This document shows positions 8,172 through 16,141 of a stretch of DNA of 64,000 nt, piece after piece (the first letter of the stretch is position 1; each line of letters opens with the position of its first letter). The notes beneath the pieces were generated by a model. It saw only the letters and a program-made list of their open reading frames with translations, was not told the origin of the DNA and did not search any database. A program made the translations under genes and the position numbers. The stretch covers positions 219,224-283,223 of the forward strand of contig JAIMKW010000001.1 in assembly GCA_020692215.1 (NCBI GenBank), given 5' to 3'. This DNA is from Sandarakinorhabdus sp. (GTDB taxonomy: Bacteria; Pseudomonadota; Alphaproteobacteria; Sphingomonadales; Sphingomonadaceae).

Positions 8172-9356
8172 TCAGCCATTCAAAAGCCCAGCGATCCGCG
8201 CCGCCAGCGCGTGCGCTATGGCGCTCTTGGGCGCTTCGGGCAGGGTTTCCACGCCAGCGGCGGAAACAAGGTGCACCAGATTGCGGTCGCCCCCCATCAC
8301 ATCGCCCGATACATCGTTAGCAACGATCAGGTCGCAGCCCTTGCGCGCCAGCTTGGCCTGCGCATGGGCAATCACATCGCTGGTCTCGGCGGCAAAGCCC
8401 ACAACCAGCCTGGGGCGCATGGGGCCTTTGGCAAGGCTTGCCAGAATGTCGGGGTTTTCGTGCAGCGCCAGCGCCGGGGGGCCGTTCCCATCCTTCTTGA
8501 TCTTGGCGGGCGCGGCCTCCGTGCGCCAGTCGGCGACGGCGGCCACCATCACCGCGGCGTCGGCCGGAAGCGCGGCTGCAACCGCGGCCGCCATCTGCTG
8601 CGCCGTTTCCACATCGACCCGCACAACACCCGGCGGCGTGGTCAGCGCCACGGGGCCTGCAACCAATGTCACCCGGGCGCCCAGCGCTGCCAGTGCGCCG
8701 GCCAGTGCGAACCCCTGTTTCCCGGACGACCGGTTGGCAATGTAGCGCACCGGGTCGATCGGTTCGTGCGTGGGGCCTGCCGTCACCAGAATGTGGCGGC
8801 CCTGCAGCACACCCGCCCCCAGCGCGGCGGTTATCGCTTCCATCAGCCGGGGCACTTCGGCAAGCCGGCCGGGCCCGGTCTCGCCGCACGCCATTGCGCC
8901 CACATCGGGCTCGATGATGGTGATACCGCGCCCCTTCAGGATGGCGATGTTGGCAACCGTGGCGGCATGCTCCCACATCCGCACATTCATCGCAGGCGCG
9001 GCCAGCACCGGCTTGTCGGTCGCCAGCAGCAGCGTTGTAGCCAGATCGTCGGCCAGCCCGGCTGCCATCTTTGCCAAAAGGTCGGCCGATGCCGGGCATA
9101 CCACCACCAGATCGGCCGAGCGCGACAGTCGGATATGCCCCATTTCGGCCTCGTCGGTCAGGTCGAACAAGTCGGTATAGGCCTTCGCTTCCGCCAGCGC
9201 TGCAGCCGACAGCGGCGTGACGAACTGCGCCCCGCCCCGCGTGATGACAGGCGTTACGCTGCCGCCCGCGCGGCGGATCTCGCGGATCAGCTCGAGCGCC
9301 TTGTAGGCCGCGATCCCGCCGCCGATGATAAGAAGTATGCGCCGCCCGTTCAGCAT
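8172..9356 (-). CDS. coaBC: Bifunctional phosphopantothenoylcysteine decarboxylase / phosphopantothenate-cysteine ligase
   Basis: Coenzyme A biosynthesis enzyme of 394 residues joining cysteine to 4'-phosphopantothenate (CoaB) and decarboxylating the product (CoaC). The N-terminal flavin-dependent CoaC half shows IIGGGIAAYKALELIR, the active-site His in GHIRLSRSADL, PAMNVRMW and GAMACGETGPGR with its essential Cys. The C-terminal CoaB half has TAGPTHEPIDPVRYIANRSSGKQG and the nucleotide-binding KIKKDG segment. The ATG at 9356 begins with the canonical strand MLNGRRILLIIGGGIAAYK; an upstream open extension overlapping the acyl-CoA synthetase is rejected. It leads into dut with an eight-base gap. 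ubiB and ubiE, often upstream in this lineage, are absent here. Confidence 0.96.
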   Translation of the reverse strand: MLNGRRILLIIGGGIAAYKALELIREIRRAGGSVTPVITRGGAQFVTPLSAAALAEAKAYTDLFDLTDEAEMGHIRLSRSADLVVVCPASADLLAKMAAGLADDLATTLLLATDKPVLAAPAMNVRMWEHAATVANIAILKGRGITIIEPDVGAMACGETGPGRLAEVPRLMEAITAALGAGVLQGRHILVTAGPTHEPIDPVRYIANRSSGKQGFALAGALAALGARVTLVAGPVALTTPPGVVRVDVETAQQMAAAVAAALPADAAVMVAAVADWRTEAAPAKIKKDGNGPPALALHENPDILASLAKGPMRPRLVVGFAAETSDVIAHAQAKLARKGCDLIVANDVSGDVMGGDRNLVHLVSAAGVETLPEAPKSAIAHALAARIAGLLNG

Positions 9357-9418
9357 GGCAGCACCGTTAGCCGCTGTGCTGCCCAAAGGAAATGCCTGCC
9401 TCCGCCGCGCTTTCCCGC

Positions 9419-11110
9419 TCAGAGCTCCTTCTTCAGCTCGCTCTTCACGATCTTGCCATTGGCGTTGCGGGGCAGCGGCAGGTGGCGGACATAGATGGCA
9501 ACCGGCACCTTGAACCGCGCCAGCCGCTCCGCAACAAAGGCCTGCAATTCGGCTTCGCCCACGCTCTGGTGCGGCTTGGTGCTCACGAAGGCCACCGGCT
9601 CCTCGCCCAGCACCGGGTGCGGTTTGCCCACCAGTGCAGCGTCCATCACCGCCGGGTGCTCGCACAGCACCCCTTCCACCTCCACGCAGTAGATATTCTC
9701 GCCGCCGCGGATCAGCATGTCCTTCGCCCGGTCGACGATGGTGATGAAGCCCTCGTCGTCGATCTTCGCCAGATCGCCGGTTCGCACCCAGCCGTCGATG
9801 AAGGTCTCGGCTGTCGCTTCGGGCTTGCCCCAATAGCCCTTCACGATATTGGGCCCGAAGCCGTAAAGTTCGCCCACCGTGCCCGGCGGCAGCACAGCGC
9901 CCTCGGGGTCGCGCACCTGCGCGTCGCACACGGCAACCGGCGGGCCGCAGCTTTCGGGCCGATTCAGATAATCCTCGGCCATATGATGGCTGAAGGTGGC
10001 GCTGGTTTCCGTCATCCCCCAGCCATTGCCGGGCGCCGAGCCTGCTGCGCCGATCTGGCGAACCAGCTCTGGGGCGGACGGCGCACCGCCATAGGCAATC
10101 GATTCGAGGCTGGAGAGATCATGCTTCGCCCGGTCGGGATGGGTCAGGATCTGCCAGGCAATGGTGGGCACGCCGCCCGCCGATGTGATCCGTTCGCGCT
10201 CGATCAGCGCCAGCGCTTCACCGGCATCGAACTTGCGCTGCATCACCAGCTTGGCGCCGGCCACCAGCGACGGGTTCAGGATCGCATGGCAGCCGGTCGC
10301 GTGGAAGAAGGGCACGCTCAGCAATGTGGCTTTTTGCGGAGCGGAAGGGTCAGGGACAGGCGGTGTCTCGCCCCGCCGCAAATAGCTGCGCGCCACCGAG
10401 AAGCCCGACGAGAAGATGTTCGAGCAGATGTTGCGGTGGGTTCCCAGCGCGCCCTTGGGCTTTCCCGTGGTGCCCGATGTGTAGAAGATGGTGGCGTCAT
10501 CCTCGGGCGAAAGAAATGGTGCGGGCGTCGGCACGTCGGGCAGCGTCGCCCAGCTTTGCGGCGCGCCGACGACGGCCTCGAAGCTGCCGTCGCCGCCCCG
10601 GCAGACAAGGATGTGCTTCAAACCGCTTAGCGCTCCCCTGTGCGGCTCCACGCGCTCCCATCGTTCGAAGTCTGCAATCAGCGCCACCGCGCCCGAATCG
10701 GCAAGGCCATATTCCAGCTCGCCGCCGGTCCACCAGGCGTTCAGCGGTGTGGTGATCGCGCCGACCAGCTGGGCGGCATAAAAGGCGACCGGCCATTCGG
10801 GAATGTTGCGCATGGCAATCGCAACCCGGTCGCCCTTGCCGATGCCCAGCGACCGCAGATGCTCCGAAAGCCGGATGGCGGCGCGCGCGAACGCTTCGAA
10901 GCTGATTCGCTCGTCCTCGTTCACCAGGAAGATGCGCTCGCCATGGACCCGCCCCAGCGCAAAGCAATGCTGCAGGGTCGGCGGGGCGTTCTTCCATGTC
11001 CGGGTCGGGTGGCCGCCTATCGCCACCGTCTCCATCTCGAACGGTGCGCCCGGCGCCGTCAGCAAGGCTGTTGCCTCAGCGATGCTCATCGCGGGCCAAG
11101 TGTCTTTCAT
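9419..11110 (-). CDS. AMP-forming acyl-CoA synthetase / ligase
   Basis: Adenylate-forming enzyme of 563 residues that activates a carboxylic acid to its acyl-AMP and then CoA thioester. The P-loop YTSGTTGKPKGALGTHRN, the GWGMTETSATF core, YGFGPNIVKGYWG, the hinge region TGDLAKIDDEGFITIVDRAKDMLIRGGENIY and the C-terminal catalytic lysine segment PRNANGKIVKSELK are all visible. The start at 11110 is supported by GGGAGGAATGACATG. The acid substrate (fatty, aromatic or dicarboxylic) cannot be assigned. It sits 62 bp upstream of coaBC on the same strand, which may be chance or a loose link to CoA supply. It is divergent from polA. Confidence 0.92.
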   Translation of the reverse strand: MKDTWPAMSIAEATALLTAPGAPFEMETVAIGGHPTRTWKNAPPTLQHCFALGRVHGERIFLVNEDERISFEAFARAAIRLSEHLRSLGIGKGDRVAIAMRNIPEWPVAFYAAQLVGAITTPLNAWWTGGELEYGLADSGAVALIADFERWERVEPHRGALSGLKHILVCRGGDGSFEAVVGAPQSWATLPDVPTPAPFLSPEDDATIFYTSGTTGKPKGALGTHRNICSNIFSSGFSVARSYLRRGETPPVPDPSAPQKATLLSVPFFHATGCHAILNPSLVAGAKLVMQRKFDAGEALALIERERITSAGGVPTIAWQILTHPDRAKHDLSSLESIAYGGAPSAPELVRQIGAAGSAPGNGWGMTETSATFSHHMAEDYLNRPESCGPPVAVCDAQVRDPEGAVLPPGTVGELYGFGPNIVKGYWGKPEATAETFIDGWVRTGDLAKIDDEGFITIVDRAKDMLIRGGENIYCVEVEGVLCEHPAVMDAALVGKPHPVLGEEPVAFVSTKPHQSVGEAELQAFVAERLARFKVPVAIYVRHLPLPRNANGKIVKSELKKEL

Positions 11111-11187
11111 GTCATTCCTCCCGCCGGCCATAAACGCCACCGAACGCCCCCTCGCAATCCCCCAAAGCCCCGGCTAGGAGATTTGGG

Positions 11188-13986
11188 ATGGCAAATCCGC
11201 CCCACCTCACGCTGATCGATGGCTCGGGATTCATCTTCCGGGCCTATCATCGCCTGCCGCCGCTGACCGATCCGCAAGGCACGCCCGTGGGGGCAGTGTT
11301 CGGCTTCACCTCGATGCTGTGGAACCTGATCGAGGCGGCGCGCAAATCGCCCGAGGATGATTATCTCGCTGTGATCCTGGATGCGGGCAAGCGCAGCTTT
11401 CGCAACGATCTCTATGCTGATTACAAGGCCAACCGGCCCGATCCGCCCGAAGACCTTGTTCCCCAGTTCCCGCTGATCCGCGATGCGGTGAATGCGCTTG
11501 GCGTGCCGTGCATCGAAAAGGCCGATTTCGAAGCGGACGATCTGATCGCATCCTATGCCGAAGCCGCCGTTCTGGCCGGCATGACCGTCACCATTGTCAG
11601 CTCCGACAAGGATCTGATGCAACTGGTGCGCCCCGGCGTCACCATGCTGGATACCATGCAGAACCGGCGCTTTGCCGAAGCAGAGGTGACCGAGAAATGG
11701 GGTGTTCCCCCCGCCAGTCTTGCCGAAGTTCTGGCGCTGATGGGCGACAGCGTCGACAATGTGCCCGGCGTTCCCGGCATTGGCCCCAAGACGGCGGCCG
11801 ATCTGGTGAATCAATATGGCACTGTGGAAGGCGTTCTTGCCAATCTCGATGCCATCAAGCGCCCCAAGCTGCGCGAAAATCTGAGCCTGCACGCCGAGGC
11901 CGCGCGGCTTTCGCGCATCCTTGTCGAACTCAAGCGCGACATGCCGCTGGAGCCGCCGCTGGCGGAGCTGAAGCTAGATCACCGCGAAGATGCCGACAAG
12001 CTGGCGGCGTTTCTTGCCAAGCACGGCTTCCGGTCGCTGCTGGCGAAGCTGGGCGATCTCGGCCGGGCGGCGGCCGACACGATCGCAAAGCCGCCGGCCG
12101 AGCCCGACGCGCCCGAGGAGCCGCCCTTCGATCTCGATTCCTACGAAATGGTCACGACCCTCGATCGGCTGCACTGGTGGCTGGATGAGGCCCGCCGGCT
12201 GGGCGCGGTGGCCTTCGACACCGAGACCACCAGCATCGATTCGATGGCGGCCGATCTTGTCGGCTTTTCGCTCGCGATCGCGCCGGGCAAGGCCTGCTAT
12301 GTGCCGGTTGCCCATGTCTGTGGCGAGGGTCTGCTGGCCGAGCCGGTCGCCCAGCTTTCGCCTGCCCAGGCGCTGCCGCCGCTGAAAGCGCTGCTGGAGG
12401 ACCCGGCTGTTCTGAAAATCGGCCAGAACCTGAAATATGATATGGTGGTGATGGCCCACCACGGCATCTCCATTGCGCCGTTCGATGATACGATGCTGCT
12501 GTCCTATGCGCTGGCAGGCGGGCTGCATGGCCATGGGATGGACGAGCTTTCGGCGCTGCACTTCGGCCACACGCCGATCGCGTTCAAGGAGGTGGCCGGC
12601 ACCGGCAAGGCGCAGACCAGCTTTGCGCAGGTGCCGCTGGATGTGGCGACCCGCTATGCCGCCGAAGATGCCGATGTGACCTGGCGGCTGTGGAACAGGC
12701 TGCGGCCCCGGCTGTGGCGGGATCAAGTGACGCGCGTGTACGAATGGTGCGACCGGCCCCTGGTGCCGGTGCTGGCCCGCATGGAAATGGCGGGCGTGAA
12801 GGTGGACCGCGCCGAGCTTTCGCGCATGTCGGCCGATTTCGCGGGCGAGATGGCGCGGCTGGAGGGCGAGGTCCACGCGCTGGCCGGGCAGCCCTTTGCG
12901 CTGGGCAGCCCGAAGCAGCTTGGCGAGATATTGTTCGAAAAACTGGGCCTGCCGGGCGGCAAGAAGGGCAAGTCGGGCCAATATTCCACCGATGTGACCG
13001 AACTGGAACGGCTGGCGGCACTGGAAGGCGATGGGCCCGGCCCGCAGCTCAGCCGCAAATTGCTGGACTGGCGGCAGGTTGCCAAGCTGCGCTCCACCTA
13101 TACCGAGGCGCTGCAGCAGCAGATCAACCCGAAAACCGGCCGGGTGCACACCAGCTACTCGATGGCGGCGACATCGACCGGGCGGCTGGCATCCACCGAT
13201 CCCAATCTCCAGAATATCCCGATCCGCACCGAAATGGGCCGCCGCATCCGCGACGCCTTCGTGGCCGACCCGGGCCATGTGATCCTGGCGGCCGACTACA
13301 ACCAGATCGAGCTGAGGCTGATGGCGCATATCGCCGATGTGCCCGAACTGAAGGAAGCCTATGCCGCCGGGCAGGATATCCACGCGCTGACAGCCGGGCA
13401 GATCTTCGGCCTCGCCCCCGATGCCCCGGTCGATCGCGATCTGCGCGGCCGGGCGAAGACCATAAACTTTTCCATCATCTATGGCATTTCCGCCTTTGGC
13501 CTTGCCCAGCGCCTGGGGATATCGCGCGGCGAAGCGCAGGATTTCATCGAACGCTATCTCGATCGTTACCACGGCATCCGCCGCTACATGGCCGAAACCA
13601 TCGCCAGCGTGAAGGAGCAGGCCTTTGTCACCACGCTCTATGGCCGGCGAATCCATGTGCCGATGATCCGCTCCAAGGTGCAGTCCGAGCGGGCGGGCGC
13701 CGAGCGCGCCGCCGTGAACGCGCCGGTGCAGGGCACGGCTGCCGACATCATCAAGCGCGCGATGGTGCGCATGGAGCCTGCCCTTGCCGAAGCCGGCTTG
13801 ACTGGCACGCGCATGCTGCTTCAGGTGCACGACGAGCTGGTGTTCGAAGTGCCGGAGGCCGATGTCGCAACGGCAACCGATACCATCCGCACCATCATGG
13901 AATCCGCCGCCGGCCCTGCTCTTGAGCTCAGCGTTCCGCTGGGCGTGGAGATCGGGACGGGGCCGAACTGGGGAGCCGCACATTGA
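11188..13986 (+). CDS. polA: DNA polymerase I
   Basis: Full-length DNA polymerase I of 932 residues for gap filling, primer removal and repair. Three domains are present: the N-terminal 5'-3' flap nuclease (LTLIDGSGFIFRAYH, AVILDAGKRSFRNDLYADYKANR, SSDKDLMQL, GDSVDNVPGVPGIGPKTA); the 3'-5' proofreading domain with intact acidic residues (VAFDTETTSID, LKYDMVVMA, YAAEDADVTWRLW); and the family A polymerase with TSTGRLASTDPNLQNIPIRT, DYNQIELRLMAHI, RGRAKTINFSIIYG and QVHDELVFEV. The proofreading carboxylates are retained. The stop codon overlaps the TTG start of the next gene, so translation is probably coupled. Confidence 0.98.
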   Translation: MANPPHLTLIDGSGFIFRAYHRLPPLTDPQGTPVGAVFGFTSMLWNLIEAARKSPEDDYLAVILDAGKRSFRNDLYADYKANRPDPPEDLVPQFPLIRDAVNALGVPCIEKADFEADDLIASYAEAAVLAGMTVTIVSSDKDLMQLVRPGVTMLDTMQNRRFAEAEVTEKWGVPPASLAEVLALMGDSVDNVPGVPGIGPKTAADLVNQYGTVEGVLANLDAIKRPKLRENLSLHAEAARLSRILVELKRDMPLEPPLAELKLDHREDADKLAAFLAKHGFRSLLAKLGDLGRAAADTIAKPPAEPDAPEEPPFDLDSYEMVTTLDRLHWWLDEARRLGAVAFDTETTSIDSMAADLVGFSLAIAPGKACYVPVAHVCGEGLLAEPVAQLSPAQALPPLKALLEDPAVLKIGQNLKYDMVVMAHHGISIAPFDDTMLLSYALAGGLHGHGMDELSALHFGHTPIAFKEVAGTGKAQTSFAQVPLDVATRYAAEDADVTWRLWNRLRPRLWRDQVTRVYEWCDRPLVPVLARMEMAGVKVDRAELSRMSADFAGEMARLEGEVHALAGQPFALGSPKQLGEILFEKLGLPGGKKGKSGQYSTDVTELERLAALEGDGPGPQLSRKLLDWRQVAKLRSTYTEALQQQINPKTGRVHTSYSMAATSTGRLASTDPNLQNIPIRTEMGRRIRDAFVADPGHVILAADYNQIELRLMAHIADVPELKEAYAAGQDIHALTAGQIFGLAPDAPVDRDLRGRAKTINFSIIYGISAFGLAQRLGISRGEAQDFIERYLDRYHGIRRYMAETIASVKEQAFVTTLYGRRIHVPMIRSKVQSERAGAERAAVNAPVQGTAADIIKRAMVRMEPALAEAGLTGTRMLLQVHDELVFEVPEADVATATDTIRTIMESAAGPALELSVPLGVEIGTGPNWGAAH

Positions 13987-14717
13987 AGACTGTTTTCGCA
14001 CTTGCCGCCGTCCTTCTTGCAACCACCGCCTGTGCGCAGGTGCCGCCGCTCGAGGCATCGCCCGCCCCTCCGGCTGCCGGTTCGCCCGCAGTGCCTGCGG
14101 GCGAAGTGCCCGCCGTTCTGCCGCTGCGGGCGCCCGACACCCTGATCTGCGCCAACGGCGACATGGCGACCATCGACCATGACCAGGCTGCCGGCATCAT
14201 GCGCGCGGTGTTCGGCGGCCAGCTTCTCGCCCTGCAGGAGCAGGTGGGCCACAAGCCAGCGCGCTTCGTGACCGGGTCTGACACGCTGGAGGTCGATGGC
14301 GACATGGTACATCTGAGCCGCGGCAAGGAAGAGCGGCTGACCTGCCAGAAGGTGCCGGAGGCGCCGGTTTCGGGCACGATGTGGGGAACACTCGCCAAGC
14401 TCGACCGCATGGCGCTGCCCGCCGGCACCCGTGCCAAGGTGTTGCTGGTGGATGCGGCCCGCGCCGATGCGCCGTCGGTAGAGATCGCTTCGACCATCCT
14501 GACGACAACGGGCAACCAGGTGCCACTGCACTTCATCCTGACCTACGATCCTGAAAAGATCGGCCCGCAGGCCCGGCCGATGCTGCAGGCCCGGTTTGAA
14601 ACGCTGGGCGGGCAACTGCTCTACATCACCGACACGGCGAACCCGGTGCTGGAAGACGGCCAGCCCCAGCCGCCAGTGGACCTCACTCTGGTGCGCGCAG
14701 GCCAGGGCGGGCAATGA
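13983..14717 (+). CDS. Secreted or lipoprotein envelope protein with MliC-like and YbaY-like parts
   Basis: A 244-residue exported protein. The signal sequence ends LATTACAQ, a plausible lipobox with Cys17. A Pro/Ala-rich linker is followed by a region starting LICANGDMATI and ending RLTCQKV, resembling the MliC fold (C.NG near the start, a Cys near the end). The C-terminal half (VPLHFILTYDPEKIGPQ, LYITDTANPVL) resembles the YbaY/YscW lipoprotein domain. Translation starts at TTG 13983, overlapping the polA stop. MliC domains inhibit C-type lysozymes, whereas YbaY-type domains are assembly chaperones or of unknown role. The two-part architecture is my reading of weak similarity and needs a profile search. 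Three more MliC-like lipoproteins lie at 62.6-63.8 kb. Confidence 0.72.
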   Translation: MKTVFALAAVLLATTACAQVPPLEASPAPPAAGSPAVPAGEVPAVLPLRAPDTLICANGDMATIDHDQAAGIMRAVFGGQLLALQEQVGHKPARFVTGSDTLEVDGDMVHLSRGKEERLTCQKVPEAPVSGTMWGTLAKLDRMALPAGTRAKVLLVDAARADAPSVEIASTILTTTGNQVPLHFILTYDPEKIGPQARPMLQARFETLGGQLLYITDTANPVLEDGQPQPPVDLTLVRAGQGGQ

Positions 14718-14742
14718 GGCCGAAGCAGCGTCCGCGCCGGCG

Positions 14743-15663
14743 ATGAGCGGGCTGCACGGCTGGCTTGTCGTCGACAAGCCGCTGGGCCCGACATCTGCCG
14801 ATGTGGTGGGCAAGCTGAAGTGGGCGCTGCGAAACGCTGGCTATGGCAAGGGCACGATCGGCCAATCCAGTTCTGGCCGATTGAAAATCGGCCATGGCGG
14901 CACGCTGGATCCGCTGGCGTCGGGGGTGCTGCCCATCGCGCTGGGCGAGGCGACCAAGCTGGCCGGCTATCTGCTGAACGGGCCCAAGGCCTATCGCTTC
15001 ACACTGGCGTTCGGGTCCTCGACAACCACCGATGATGCCGAAGGCGCCGTGGTGGAAACCAGCGATGTCCGGCCTTCGGCAGAGGATATCCGCGCAGTGC
15101 TGCCGCGCTTCACCGGGCCGATCCGCCAGCGCCCGCCGGCCTATTCGGCGCTGAAGGTGGCTGGGGAACGCGCCTATGCGCTGGCCCGCGCCGGAACGCC
15201 GCCGGATCTGGCCGAGCGCGATGTGACGATCCTGGCGCTCGATCTTGTGGAGGCCGATGCCGACAGCGCCACCTTCGATGTCCGCTGCTCCAAGGGCACC
15301 TATGTGCGCAGCCTCGCGCGCGATATCGCGCTGGCGCTGGGAACGGTCGGCCATGTCAGCCATTTGCGGCGAACCGGGGCCGGCCCCTTCACGCTGGAGC
15401 AGGCCTTGCCGCTGGACAAATGCATCGGGCTCGTGCATGAGGCAGCGCTTGAACAGGCCCTTTTGCCGCTGACTGCCGGACTGGACGACATCCCGGTTCT
15501 GGTGGTCGACCCCGAGGACGCGCTTGCCCTTTCGCAGGGAAAGCGCCTTTCGGGCCCCCGTGTGAAGCCCGGCCATTATATCGCAACCCTGGGGTCTGTT
15601 CCGGTTGCGCTGGTCGAGGTTTCGCTTTCCGACGTGAAGGTCGCGAGGGGATTCAACTTTTGA
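14743..15663 (+). CDS. truB: tRNA pseudouridine-55 synthase
   Basis: Converts uridine 55 in the T-loop of tRNAs to pseudouridine. The N-terminus [18 protein letters not shown], the catalytic [22 protein letters not shown] (Asp56) and [19 protein letters not shown] are diagnostic. At 306 residues it is normal in size, but between the first helix and the catalytic loop it has an insert (residues about 28-48, ending SSSGRLKIG) and reads HGGTLDP instead of the usual bacterial H(T/A)GTLDP. An open extension upstream overlaps the previous gene and is discarded in favour of the ATG at 14743. It lies directly before rpsO, a widespread bacterial order (truB-rpsO-pnp). Confidence 0.96.
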   Translation: MSGLHGWLVVDKPLGPTSADVVGKLKWALRNAGYGKGTIGQSSSGRLKIGHGGTLDPLASGVLPIALGEATKLAGYLLNGPKAYRFTLAFGSSTTTDDAEGAVVETSDVRPSAEDIRAVLPRFTGPIRQRPPAYSALKVAGERAYALARAGTPPDLAERDVTILALDLVEADADSATFDVRCSKGTYVRSLARDIALALGTVGHVSHLRRTGAGPFTLEQALPLDKCIGLVHEAALEQALLPLTAGLDDIPVLVVDPEDALALSQGKRLSGPRVKPGHYIATLGSVPVALVEVSLSDVKVARGFNF

Positions 15664-15679
15664 TGTGAAGGAGATCATG

Positions 15680-15949
15680 ATGTCGATCACAGCAGACCGC
15701 AAGACTGCGGTCATCGCCGACAATGCCCGCGCCGCAACCGATACCGGCAGCCCGGAAGTCCAGGTCGCGATCATCACCGAGCGGATCAAGAATCTTACCG
15801 AGCATTTCAAGACCCACGCGAAGGACAATCACTCGCGCCGCGGCCTTCTGATGCTCGTCAACAAGCGTCGTTCGCTTCTGGATTATCTGAAGCGCAAGGA
15901 TGTGGGGCGCTACCAGGCGCTCATCGCAAAGCTCGGTCTGCGCAAGTAG
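15680..15949 (+). CDS. rpsO: 30S ribosomal protein S15
   Basis: Primary 16S rRNA-binding protein of the 30S platform, 89 residues, the usual size. It starts MSITADRK and contains the conserved [45 protein letters not shown] and a basic C-terminus. Two adjacent ATG codons (15677 and 15680) are possible. The second is chosen because it gives the normal S15 N-terminus and a six-base gap from AAGGAG at 15668-15673. It is followed by a hairpin terminator and then pnp. Confidence 0.98.
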   Translation: MSITADRKTAVIADNARAATDTGSPEVQVAIITERIKNLTEHFKTHAKDNHSRRGLLMLVNKRRSLLDYLKRKDVGRYQALIAKLGLRK

Positions 15950-15958
15950 GCTGAACCG

Positions 15959-16001
15959 AAAACGGCCCCGATCGCCAGACGATGGTGACGGGGCCGTTTT
16001 T
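15959..16001 (+). terminator. Intrinsic terminator or RNase III-type hairpin between rpsO and pnp
   Basis: AAAACGGCCCC at 15959-15969 pairs with GGGGCCGTTTTT at 15990-16001, ending in five T residues. It lies ten bases after the rpsO stop. In enterobacteria a hairpin in this position is cut by RNase III for PNPase autoregulation, so it may be a processing site as well as a terminator. That role is by analogy only. Confidence 0.8.
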
Positions 16002-16141
16002 CCATGGCCCGCGCGCGGTCTGCGCCGGGCCCAACAAGGCCGCAAAGCGCGGCCAAAACTGCCCCGCCGCATTGTGTGGCCGGGCATGATCCGAACTGCC
16101 TCTGGCGACTGGTCAGAGGCTCGAAGAAAGCCAAACTGACC

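Noticed and set aside
9357..9929. N-terminal extension of coaBC
   Set aside because: Overlaps the acyl-CoA synthetase in another frame; CoaC proteins start at the glycine-rich strand used here.
11974..14058. 694-codon minus-strand open frame opposite polA
   Set aside because: Composition is typical of antisense shadow (Gly/Arg/His/Gln-rich) and polA is unambiguous on the other strand.
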